Source of the DNA: Colimorpha_A sp045540115
GTDB lineage: Bacteria; Bacillota; Clostridia; Oscillospirales; CAG-272
DNA length: 30,064 nt
NCBI GenBank assembly: GCA_045540115.1
Contig: JAZQGR010000086.1
Span: forward strand, 1 to 30,064
Direction: 5' to 3'
A program made the position numbers and the translations under genes. Below are positions 16,241-22,534 of this stretch, piece by piece (the stretch's first letter is position 1; every line of letters begins with the position of its first letter). The notes beneath the pieces were generated by a model. That model made no database searches. It saw only the letters and a list, made by a program, of their open reading frames with translations, and was not told where the DNA came from.

Positions 16241-16564
16241 CTAAAAACCGCATTTCTCCGAGACGTACGCAAGCCACATTCCCGCCTCCTTGATTCCATT
16301 ATCCGAGCACTCAAATTCCGCGCGCTCATTGTCGGTCTTCCGTCCTCCGCAAGACCACGGCTGAATCACAAAGCTTTCCGCAATCAAAATTCCCCCTTTC
16401 GGCTTGCTCTCTGAGAACCGTGCATAAACGCGATAATTAAACGTTCGTGTACTTAAGCCACCCTTATCGGAAACCGTTCCAAACGATCCCGAATACGTAT
16501 TAGTTACGATTTGTCCCTCGTGCAAGCTTACAAACCAATGACGGTTCGGCAACAATATTCTCAT
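16241..16564 (-). CDS. Small hypothetical protein, first gene of the accessory operon
   Basis: A 107-residue protein that I do not recognise. The start at 16564 (MRILLPNRHWFVSL) is chosen because AAAGGAG lies just upstream. It is soluble, with beta-rich segments (FNYRVYARFSE, GGILIAESFVIQPW) and a short conserved-looking end (DNGIKEAGMWLAYV). No membrane helix or catalytic motif is apparent. It is the promoter-proximal gene of the six-gene operon. Confidence 0.6.
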   Translation of the reverse strand: MRILLPNRHWFVSLHEGQIVTNTYSGSFGTVSDKGGLSTRTFNYRVYARFSESKPKGGILIAESFVIQPWSCGGRKTDNERAEFECSDNGIKEAGMWLAYVSEKCGF

Positions 16565-16879
16565 AGCGTCTCCTTTCAATAAAATACCATTTAGATTTCG
16601 CACCTTTTCTTGACCATTACCGATTTGCATAGTTAGGGCGTTAAAGAACCGCGCTCGACAATATTAGCGGGTTGGGGCGGGTACATATAATAACACACGA
16701 TTTCCAAATTTCCAAATTAAAATTAGCGCGTTCACGATTCATTCACAATTCGATGCCAAAAATATGGATTTTAGGTATAAAAGCCGCATTATGTACTGTT
16801 TCGGTTATTCGTGTATTACATCAACCGTACAAAAAAGCAATTAATAACAGTATGTCGTAACACCACATAGAGCAAAAAA
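16565..16879. other. Intergenic region between the accessory operon and the spore-protein gene
   Basis: Holds the minus-strand promoter at 16687-16715 and its leader of about 115 nt. The remainder (16716-16879) is A+T-rich, and I see no gene, RNA or repeat in it. Confidence 0.6.
16687..16715 (-). promoter_or_regulatory. Promoter of the six-gene accessory operon
   Basis: On the minus strand TTGGAA (16710-16715) and TATTAT (16687-16692) are 17 bp apart. Transcription would begin near 16680 and run through all six genes, since no terminator is seen between them. Confidence 0.65.
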
Positions 16880-16909
16880 GAAAAAGCTCCGCTTTCGCGG
16901 AGCCTTTTC
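16880..16909 (-). terminator. Terminator of the spore-protein gene
   Basis: GCTCCGC/GCGGAGC (16886-16892 with 16897-16903) closes a 4-nt loop, flanked by A and T runs. Read on the minus strand it ends in TTTTTC, just after the stop at 16919. Confidence 0.85.
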
Positions 16910-16918
16910 CGTGTAAAT

Positions 16919-17125
16919 TTACTTGCCGTTCTTAAGATCGTTCTCGTACTTCTCGATCATCTTCTTGACCATCTGTCCGCCAACAGAGCCTGCCTGCTTT
17001 GCGGTGATGTCGCCGTTATAGGAATTGTTGAGGTTAACGCCAACCTCGCTTGCAGCCTCCATCTTGAACTTATCAAGAGCTGCGCGTGCTTCGGGCACTA
17101 CGTTCTTGTTGCTTTTAGTAGCCAT
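16919..17125 (-). CDS. Alpha/beta-type small acid-soluble spore protein
   Basis: A 68-residue DNA-binding protein that coats and protects spore DNA and is broken down at germination. ALDKFKMEAASEVGV (17-30) contains the region cut by the germination protease (near Glu23), and GDITAKQAGSVGGQMVKKMIEKYE (38-61) is the conserved C-terminal DNA-binding stretch. GGAG lies 11 nt before the ATG. It should be made in the forespore under sigma-G. This gene is the clearest sign that the organism forms spores. Confidence 0.95.
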   Translation of the reverse strand: MATKSNKNVVPEARAALDKFKMEAASEVGVNLNNSYNGDITAKQAGSVGGQMVKKMIEKYENDLKNGK

Positions 17126-17227
17126 TTTAATTTTTTCTCCTTACCTTAAAAGGTATTTGTTTTCAAGCCGTTTTCCGGCTCTGGTCTTATTATGGTTCGA
17201 TTTCCTTTTTATATGAATGGTAATTTT

Positions 17228-17249
17228 TGCATATTGCCGTACGGATATG
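17228..17249. promoter_or_regulatory. Imperfect dyad between the spore-protein and lipoprotein genes
   Basis: GCATAT and ATATGC flank TG plus the palindrome CCGTACGG, giving a near-symmetric 22-bp site. It lies about 100 nt upstream of the spore-protein start and 140 nt upstream of the lipoprotein. A role as an operator is only a suggestion. Confidence 0.3.
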
Positions 17250-17295
17250 CCATTCAAAAAGTTAACACCCGTGTAACAAAACGTAACCGCGGTTA

Positions 17296-17304
17296 TGATA
17301 CAAT
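17296..17304 (+). promoter_or_regulatory. Extended -10 promoter of the lipoprotein gene
   Basis: TGATACAAT is an extended -10 element (TG, one base, TACAAT). No clear -35 box is present, as is usual for this promoter type. The lipoprotein start is 84 nt downstream. Confidence 0.5.
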
Positions 17305-17387
17305 ATTATTAAACAGAGTCATCGTCACAACCAAGTAATTTATTGTCCATCATTTGATTGAAACCTGATAAACGAAAGGAGCTTACC

Positions 17388-18602
17388 ATGAAAACAACGA
17401 AGTTATTCTCTATTCTGACCGCTCTTCTCATTTTGTTAACCTCCTGCGGAACTCCAAAAAATGATCCTAAAGCTCAAAAAAATGATGCGGTTATTACCGA
17501 TGTAGTTTCCCTTGCAAGCGGCGGGGATCACAGCACGGCATATTCGCTTATGCTTACGGTTGCGAACAAATTCACAGACGATGAGCTGATAGAAAAAGCC
17601 AAAGAGCTTATTGAAGCAAAGAGCTTCGACGCCGCATACGTGATCCTCTCGGCAACAGATAATTCAGAAGCAAAATCCATGCTTGCCAAGTTCGTCGTTC
17701 GTCCCACCAAAGAAATACAGCATTCTACCGTTTTGTCTCACTATTATAATGAACGCGGGCAAATTATCAGAACCACATCAGCGTCAACGTCTGATCCCGA
17801 CAAATACTTCGACAGCGCACTTTACGCATACGACGAAGGTGGGATATTAGTTGGAAAACTCCTCTCAGATACCGATGAAGGATATACTACATATTATTAC
17901 AACGACGGACTCGTATCTAAGGAGACGCATTACGGTAACGAAACACATATTGAAAAATCATATAAATACAACAGCTCGAAAGATATTACTGAAATAATCA
18001 CGAAATATCTCAACAGCCCCAGAGAAAAGACCTTTGTGCAAGAATACCTGTACAATGAAAAGGGCAAATACACCAAGACCGTTGAGTCCTCCTATTATAA
18101 ACCGGGCAGATTTGAAGATGAAGTGTACGAAAACTATACTAAGGACGTCAAGACTGTCATTTATGAATATGATTCAAACGGAAATCTCGTAAAAGAAACT
18201 CAGGCATACAAAGAGTACATTACAGATTCTGAGTGGAACGTAAAGAAAGAAACTTTTTCTTCCGATGATCTGCGTACATACAAATATGATGAAAACAACA
18301 ACCTGATTGAAGAATATATCTCAAACAATAACACGACCTGCTTATACGAGTATGACAGCGCAGGAAGAATGATATACTCAAAGAAAGTCAGCGCCGACGG
18401 AACCTATGAAAATAAATACAGCTACAACGATGCCGGCTTACTTTTGACCGATCATCACGTAAGAGACAGCAAGGACGTTCAAATCCTCGAATATTTCTAC
18501 GATTACTACGGTAATCTGCTGAAAACAACCAACACGTTATATCCTAACAATACTGTAGAAACAATTTCTCAGACAATCTATTCGTATTTCTACTCCGAAT
18601 AA
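17388..18602 (+). CDS. Lipoprotein with RHS/YD-like repeats
   Basis: A 404-residue exported lipoprotein. The N-terminus has a type II signal: basic MKTTK, a hydrophobic stretch and the lipobox LLTSC with the acylated Cys at 20. After a helical segment (about 40-115), the rest is built from short repeats of the form Y-[ND]-x-x-G-x-[LI]-x-x-x-T/E (for example YNERGQIIRTT, YDSNGNLVKET, YDENNNLIEEY, YDSAGRMIYSK, YDYYGNLLKTT), about ten units. These resemble RHS/YD repeats and probably form a beta structure at the outer face of the membrane. GGAG precedes the ATG at 17388. No toxin domain follows the repeats, unlike full RHS proteins. The role is unknown; it is monocistronic. Confidence 0.85.
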   Translation: MKTTKLFSILTALLILLTSCGTPKNDPKAQKNDAVITDVVSLASGGDHSTAYSLMLTVANKFTDDELIEKAKELIEAKSFDAAYVILSATDNSEAKSMLAKFVVRPTKEIQHSTVLSHYYNERGQIIRTTSASTSDPDKYFDSALYAYDEGGILVGKLLSDTDEGYTTYYYNDGLVSKETHYGNETHIEKSYKYNSSKDITEIITKYLNSPREKTFVQEYLYNEKGKYTKTVESSYYKPGRFEDEVYENYTKDVKTVIYEYDSNGNLVKETQAYKEYITDSEWNVKKETFSSDDLRTYKYDENNNLIEEYISNNNTTCLYEYDSAGRMIYSKKVSADGTYENKYSYNDAGLLLTDHHVRDSKDVQILEYFYDYYGNLLKTTNTLYPNNTVETISQTIYSYFYSE

Positions 18603-18635
18603 TAGAGGTAAACATCCTCCATACACGCGGAAAAC

Positions 18636-18672
18636 GAACTCCCGAAAAAATCTTTTCGGGAGTTCTCTTTTT
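18636..18672 (+). terminator. Terminator of the lipoprotein gene
   Basis: A 13-bp perfect stem (18636-18648 with 18653-18665, loop AATC) is followed by TCTTTTT. Confidence 0.93.
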
Positions 18673-18720
18673 AAAATTAAAGGCTGAAGGTTCCGTGTAG
18701 TCAACGCTTTGGTCGATATA

Positions 18721-18773
18721 TCTGTTTTGCAAAAGCAGATTATCAATTTTTTGTCTTATATATCAATCTTTTG
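18721..18773 (+). promoter_or_regulatory. Direct repeats upstream of the mmsA promoter
   Basis: TATCAATTTTTTG (18741-18753) and TATCAATCTTTTG (18761-18773) match at 12 of 13 positions and are exactly 20 bp apart, just upstream of the -35 box. A near-palindrome centred on TTTTGCAAAA (18721-18739, TCTG/CAGA ends) precedes them. The spacing of about two helical turns suits a regulator bound to one face of the DNA. Confidence 0.5.
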
Positions 18774-18781
18774 CAGAAGAA

Positions 18782-18810
18782 TTGACATTGAATAATCAAA
18801 ATGGTATAAT
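18782..18810 (+). promoter_or_regulatory. Promoter of mmsA-iolC-iolJ
   Basis: TTGACA (18782-18787) and TATAAT (18805-18810) are separated by 17 bp, an exact sigma-A consensus. Since so strong a promoter drives catabolic genes, repression is likely. Confidence 0.88.
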
Positions 18811-18877
18811 TATTATGTACTGATACTGCATAATGCAATCCATATTAAAAAAATGTCAAAAAAGGACGGAATGAAAG

Positions 18878-20389
18878 ATGAAAAGAATGAAGTATTGCGT
18901 CGGCGGCGAATGGAAGGATTCAAAGACCGACAAATGGATGGAAGTTACCGACTCGTCAACGGGTGAGGTGATTGCAGAGGTTCCCTGCTGTACTGCTGAG
19001 GAGGTTGACGAAGCTATCGCAGCGGCACATGCTGCTTTCCCCGCTTGGTCGGCAATGTCTATCAGCAAGCGTACACAAATGATGTTCAAGTGGCGCAACG
19101 TGCTCGTTGAGCATCTTGACGAGCTTACTCTTCTCTGCTCCAAGGAGCTTGGTAAGAATCTTGCAGAGGCAAGAGGCGACGTGCTCAAGGCAATCGAGCC
19201 TACCGAGTTTGCTTGCTCCGTTCCCTTCGCTTCTCAGGGCTCCGCTTCCCTTCAGGTAACGACAGGCTTCGATACCGCGTCCTACCGCGTTCCGCTCGGC
19301 GTCGTTGCAGGTATCGTTCCCTTCAACTTCCCCGCTATGATCCCGTGGGGCTGGATGGTTCCGCTCGCTATTGCGACCGGTAACACCGTCGTTCTCAAGG
19401 CGGCATCCATGACTCCCCTTACCTCTATGCGCATCCTCGAGCTCTTCTATGAGGAGGCAGGCTTCCCGAAGGGCGTCGTTAACCTCGTTACCTGCTCAAG
19501 ACAGGAATCCGAAATGTTCCTCACCGACCCCCGTATCCAGGCAGTCACCTTCGTCGGAACGACAAACGTCGGTAAGCACATCTATTCCGTTGCGGCAGCA
19601 CACGGTAAGCGTGTTCAGGCACAGTGCGAGGCGAAGAACCACGCGCTCGTTCTCGAGGACTGCGATCTTGAAAGCTCCGTTAACGCTATAATCAACTCGA
19701 CCTACGGCTGCGCAGGTATGCGTTGCATGGCTCTTCCCGTAATCGTTGTTCAGGAATCGATTGCTGACCGCTTCGTTGCACTTCTCAAGAATAAGGCAAT
19801 GGCGCTCAAAGTCGGCTGCTCCTACGATCCCGAGACTCAGCTCGGACCCGTTGTTTCGGCAAAGCATAAGGAATCGGTCTGCAACTGGATCCAAAAGGGT
19901 ATCGACGAGGGTGCAACTCTCGTTCTCGACGGACGCGACATCGTTGTTCCCGGATATGAAAACGGCTACTTCGTTGGTCCCACCATTCTTGACAACGTCA
20001 AGCCCGGAATGTCGGTCGGCGACTGCGAGATCTTTGGACCCGTTACCGTTATCAAGCGCGTTAAGGACTTCGAAGAAGGTCTTGCGATCATGAATGCAAA
20101 CCGTTTCGCTAACGGCTCCGTAATCTTCACCTCGTCTGGCTACTACGCTCGCGAGTTCGAGATGCGTACCGACGGCGGTATGGTCGGTATCAACGTCGGT
20201 ATTCCCGTTCCCTCCGCTTACTTCCCGTTCTCGGGCAACAAGGACTCCTTCTACGGCGACCAGCACGTTCTCGGTCTCGACGGAATCCGTTTCTATACCC
20301 GCGCAAAGACCGTCACCAAGCACTGGTACGACGAGGAATCGAGAAAGAAAGCTATGGATACCTGGGAAGGTACCGTCGAAAGAATTTAA
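18878..20389 (+). CDS. mmsA/iolA: CoA-acylating methylmalonate-semialdehyde dehydrogenase
   Basis: An aldehyde dehydrogenase of 503 residues that oxidises malonate semialdehyde or methylmalonate semialdehyde to acetyl- or propionyl-CoA with NAD. The family features are VPFNFPAMIPWGWMVPLAIATGNTVV (147-172), the AKNHALVLEDCD segment (252-263) and the nucleophile Cys283 in CAGMRCMALP. A general-base Glu of ordinary aldehyde dehydrogenases is not in its usual place, which agrees with the CoA-dependent subgroup. Start: ATG at 18878 after GGACGGA. It is the first gene of an operon with iolC and an iolJ-like aldolase, so the malonate-semialdehyde step of myo-inositol breakdown (iolA) is the likely job; valine catabolism is less likely in this context. 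Confidence 0.92.
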   Translation: MKRMKYCVGGEWKDSKTDKWMEVTDSSTGEVIAEVPCCTAEEVDEAIAAAHAAFPAWSAMSISKRTQMMFKWRNVLVEHLDELTLLCSKELGKNLAEARGDVLKAIEPTEFACSVPFASQGSASLQVTTGFDTASYRVPLGVVAGIVPFNFPAMIPWGWMVPLAIATGNTVVLKAASMTPLTSMRILELFYEEAGFPKGVVNLVTCSRQESEMFLTDPRIQAVTFVGTTNVGKHIYSVAAAHGKRVQAQCEAKNHALVLEDCDLESSVNAIINSTYGCAGMRCMALPVIVVQESIADRFVALLKNKAMALKVGCSYDPETQLGPVVSAKHKESVCNWIQKGIDEGATLVLDGRDIVVPGYENGYFVGPTILDNVKPGMSVGDCEIFGPVTVIKRVKDFEEGLAIMNANRFANGSVIFTSSGYYAREFEMRTDGGMVGINVGIPVPSAYFPFSGNKDSFYGDQHVLGLDGIRFYTRAKTVTKHWYDEESRKKAMDTWEGTVERI

Positions 20390-20402
20390 TCACGTAATTA
20401 TC

Positions 20403-20429
20403 GGGTTGCCGTGCGTTGCACGGCAACCC
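20403..20429 (+). promoter_or_regulatory. Intercistronic hairpin without T run (mmsA-iolC)
   Basis: A 12-bp perfect stem, GGGTTGCCGTGC with GCACGGCAACCC, closes on a GTT loop and is followed by TGAAAACC, not a T run. It is therefore more likely an mRNA-stabilising or processing structure than a terminator. iolC begins 27 nt further on with its own AAGGAG. Confidence 0.7.
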
Positions 20430-20456
20430 TGAAAACCTTATACAAGGAGAATAAAA

Positions 20457-21470
20457 ATGCTTAAGTTTGAACAAGACAGACCGCTTGACGTGATCCTTTT
20501 CGGACGTATAGCGATCGACATCAACCCCGCGGATTTCGGTAAATCCTTCATTGAAAACGTAAACTTCAACAAATACGTGGGCGGATCGTCGGCAAATACC
20601 GGCGTCGGTCTTTCGAAAATGGGCTGTAAGGTCGGATTCCTCAGCTGCGTATCGAACGACAGCCTCGGCGACTTCGTGCTTCACTATCTCGAAAGTCAGG
20701 GCGTCGATACCTCCCGAGTCGTCCGCGCCAAGCACGGCGAGATGCTCGGACTTGCATTCTCTGAGATCCTTCCGAACGGCAAGACAAACCTTATGATGTA
20801 CCGCGACGAAAACGTTGCAGACCTTCAGATAACCTGCGATGACGTCGACGAGGATTACATAGCATCCGCAAAGGCGATCATCATATCGGGCACTGCCCTT
20901 TCCGCTTCTCCCTCCCGTGAGGCGGCGCTCAAGGCAATAATGCTCGCGAAAAAGCATAACACAAAGGTCATCTTTGATATTGACTACCGCGCACAGGTGT
21001 GGAAGAGCAAAAACGAGATCTCGCTCTACTACACACTCGCCGCAAAAGATTCCGAAATGATAATGGGCTCGCGCGAGGAGTTTGACCTCACCGACGCGAT
21101 AATCTCCGATGGCGATACCGACGAGGTAACTGCTCAGCGTTGGTTTAACGAAGGCGCAAAGCTTCTCATAATCAAGCACGGCGCCGAGGGCTCCTGCGTT
21201 TACGTAAACGACGGCAAGAAATACAAGGTTCTTCCCTTCAAGATCAACTTCCTTAAGGCAACGGGTGGCGGAGACGCTTACGCAAGCGCATTCGTTTCCG
21301 CGCTCATCAAGGGCATTTCTATCCCCGAGTGTGCCGAAAGAGGAACCGCAAGTGCATCGCTCGCAGTTGCGGCAACAAACTGCTCCGAGGCACTTCCGAC
21401 GGAAGCCGCTCTTCTCGAATTTATCGACAAGAAGCATGCCGAGGGCGAGCAGGTAATCTTTGAAATGTGA
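20457..21470 (+). CDS. iolC: 5-dehydro-2-deoxygluconokinase
   Basis: PfkB/ribokinase-family sugar kinase of 337 residues that phosphorylates 5-dehydro-2-deoxy-D-gluconate in myo-inositol catabolism. The substrate motif YVGGSSANTGVGLSKMG (40-56), LMMYRDENVADL (112-123), SGTALSASPSREAAL (144-158) and FDIDYRAQVW (173-182) correspond closely to Bacillus IolC. The catalytic Asp273 is in ATGGGDAYASAF, where the usual GAGD anion-hole loop reads GGGD. AAGGAG precedes the ATG. The downstream aldolase starts only 7 nt after its stop, as expected if it cleaves this enzyme's product. No iolD, iolE, iolG or transporter is in the window. Confidence 0.93.
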   Translation: MLKFEQDRPLDVILFGRIAIDINPADFGKSFIENVNFNKYVGGSSANTGVGLSKMGCKVGFLSCVSNDSLGDFVLHYLESQGVDTSRVVRAKHGEMLGLAFSEILPNGKTNLMMYRDENVADLQITCDDVDEDYIASAKAIIISGTALSASPSREAALKAIMLAKKHNTKVIFDIDYRAQVWKSKNEISLYYTLAAKDSEMIMGSREEFDLTDAIISDGDTDEVTAQRWFNEGAKLLIIKHGAEGSCVYVNDGKKYKVLPFKINFLKATGGGDAYASAFVSALIKGISIPECAERGTASASLAVAATNCSEALPTEAALLEFIDKKHAEGEQVIFEM

Positions 21471-21477
21471 GGCAAAT

Positions 21478-22293
21478 ATGCTTGTTACTTTAAAAGAAAT
21501 TGTTAAAACACAGCGCACGGTCGCCGCATTCAACGTTTTCGGCTATGAGGACGCAATTTCGGTCGTCCGTACCGCTGAGGAAATGGGCTGCCCAGTCATT
21601 CTTATGACGAATAAGGACTGCGTTGACTTTATTCCGCAGGAGATAATCGGTCCAATGCTCGTTACGATGGCGAAGAACGCATCCGTTCCCGTCTGTGTTC
21701 ACCTTGACCACAGCCGCGCCAAGGCTGATATCAAAAGAGCCATCGCGTCGGGCTACACCTCCGTTATGTACGACGGCTCGCAGCTTGACATTGAAGAAAA
21801 CCTCCGCAACACAAAGGAGATCGTCGAGCTTGCGCACGCGGCAGGCGTTTCCGTTGAAGCCGAGATAGGCTCGGTCGGATATTCCGATCCGAACGTTGTC
21901 GCAAAGGCTGAATACACCGATCCCGATCAGGCTTTGTGGTTTGCTCGCGAGACGGGTGTCGACGCCCTTGCCGTCGCAATCGGAACCGTTCACAGAATGA
22001 AGATACAGGAAGCAAAGATCGATTTTGATCTGCTCGGCCGCATAAAGGAAAAGGTCGATACGCCACTCGTAATTCACGGCTCCTCGGGTGTCAAGGACGA
22101 TGACCTATCGAAGATGTGCGAAATGGGCGTCAGCAAAATTAACCTCGGAACCTCGCTCCGTATGGCGTTCGGTAATACCCTGCGCAAAACGGTAAACGAA
22201 ATGACCGAGGAGTTTGACCGCCTCAAGTTCTTTCCCGCATCAATGAAAGCGGTATCGGAAAAAGCAAAAGAAAAAATGACCATTGTTAAATAA
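21478..22293 (+). CDS. iolJ: Class II ketose-bisphosphate aldolase, IolJ-like
   Basis: Zinc-dependent aldolase of 271 residues. Motifs are HLDHS (catalytic Asp77, metal-ligand His78), GSQLDIEEN (100-107), VSVEAEIGSVG (125-134), His172 in AIGTVH and His200 in VIHGSSG. In this operon its expected substrate is 6-phospho-5-dehydro-2-deoxygluconate, cleaved to dihydroxyacetone phosphate and malonate semialdehyde, the latter being the substrate of the first gene. Fructose- or tagatose-bisphosphate cannot be excluded from sequence. The ATG at 21478 with GTGAGG upstream is preferred over an in-frame TTG at 21460 that overlaps iolC. The loop after His172 (HRMKIQEAK) differs from the usual HGxYxGxP. 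Confidence 0.88.
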   Translation: MLVTLKEIVKTQRTVAAFNVFGYEDAISVVRTAEEMGCPVILMTNKDCVDFIPQEIIGPMLVTMAKNASVPVCVHLDHSRAKADIKRAIASGYTSVMYDGSQLDIEENLRNTKEIVELAHAAGVSVEAEIGSVGYSDPNVVAKAEYTDPDQALWFARETGVDALAVAIGTVHRMKIQEAKIDFDLLGRIKEKVDTPLVIHGSSGVKDDDLSKMCEMGVSKINLGTSLRMAFGNTLRKTVNEMTEEFDRLKFFPASMKAVSEKAKEKMTIVK

Positions 22294-22534
22294 CTTTTAA
22301 CGTGGTAACACGGTTCTCAACCGCCATAGCACTTAAAAAGCTTCACTCAAAAACAAAAGGGGATTCCAAATGGGAAAACGTGTGCAGAATTTTGCTTTCG
22401 CAAAATTCAAACGGTTAGTCCCGGGCAGTAAATTTTGAAAATTTACTGCGGCGTGATTTCTTTTGTAACTTTTCTTTGCACGAGCAAAGAAAAGTTAGTA
22501 AAAAGACACATTATCTATTTAAGGAGATTTAAAG
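22294..22534 (+). repeat. Block of three strong palindromes between iolJ and uxaB
   Basis: Three inverted repeats stand in a row: GAATTTTGC/GCAAAATTC (22387-22395 with 22400-22408), GCAGTAAATTTT/AAAATTTACTGC around a single G (22425-22449), and a 14-bp stem starting TAACTTTTCTTTGC (22466-22479 with 22484-22497, loop ACGA). Each is preceded or followed by short linkers (GTTAGTCCCGG, GCGTGATTTCTTTTG). None ends in a proper T run. The block looks like a repeated intergenic element inserted in the operon. I see no promoter for uxaB in it. An AAGGAG for uxaB follows at its right end. Confidence 0.65.

Noticed and set aside
16672..16860. 62-codon plus-strand frame before the spore-protein terminator
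   Set aside because: No ribosome site or motif; it overlaps the accessory-operon promoter.
19496..22077. Long minus-strand frames opposite mmsA, iolC and the aldolase
   Set aside because: Antisense shadows of well-supported genes with no motifs or ribosome sites.
22294..22534. Possible CRISPR array or riboswitch between iolJ and uxaB
   Set aside because: The three palindromes differ from each other and have no equal spacers, and no known riboswitch core is visible.
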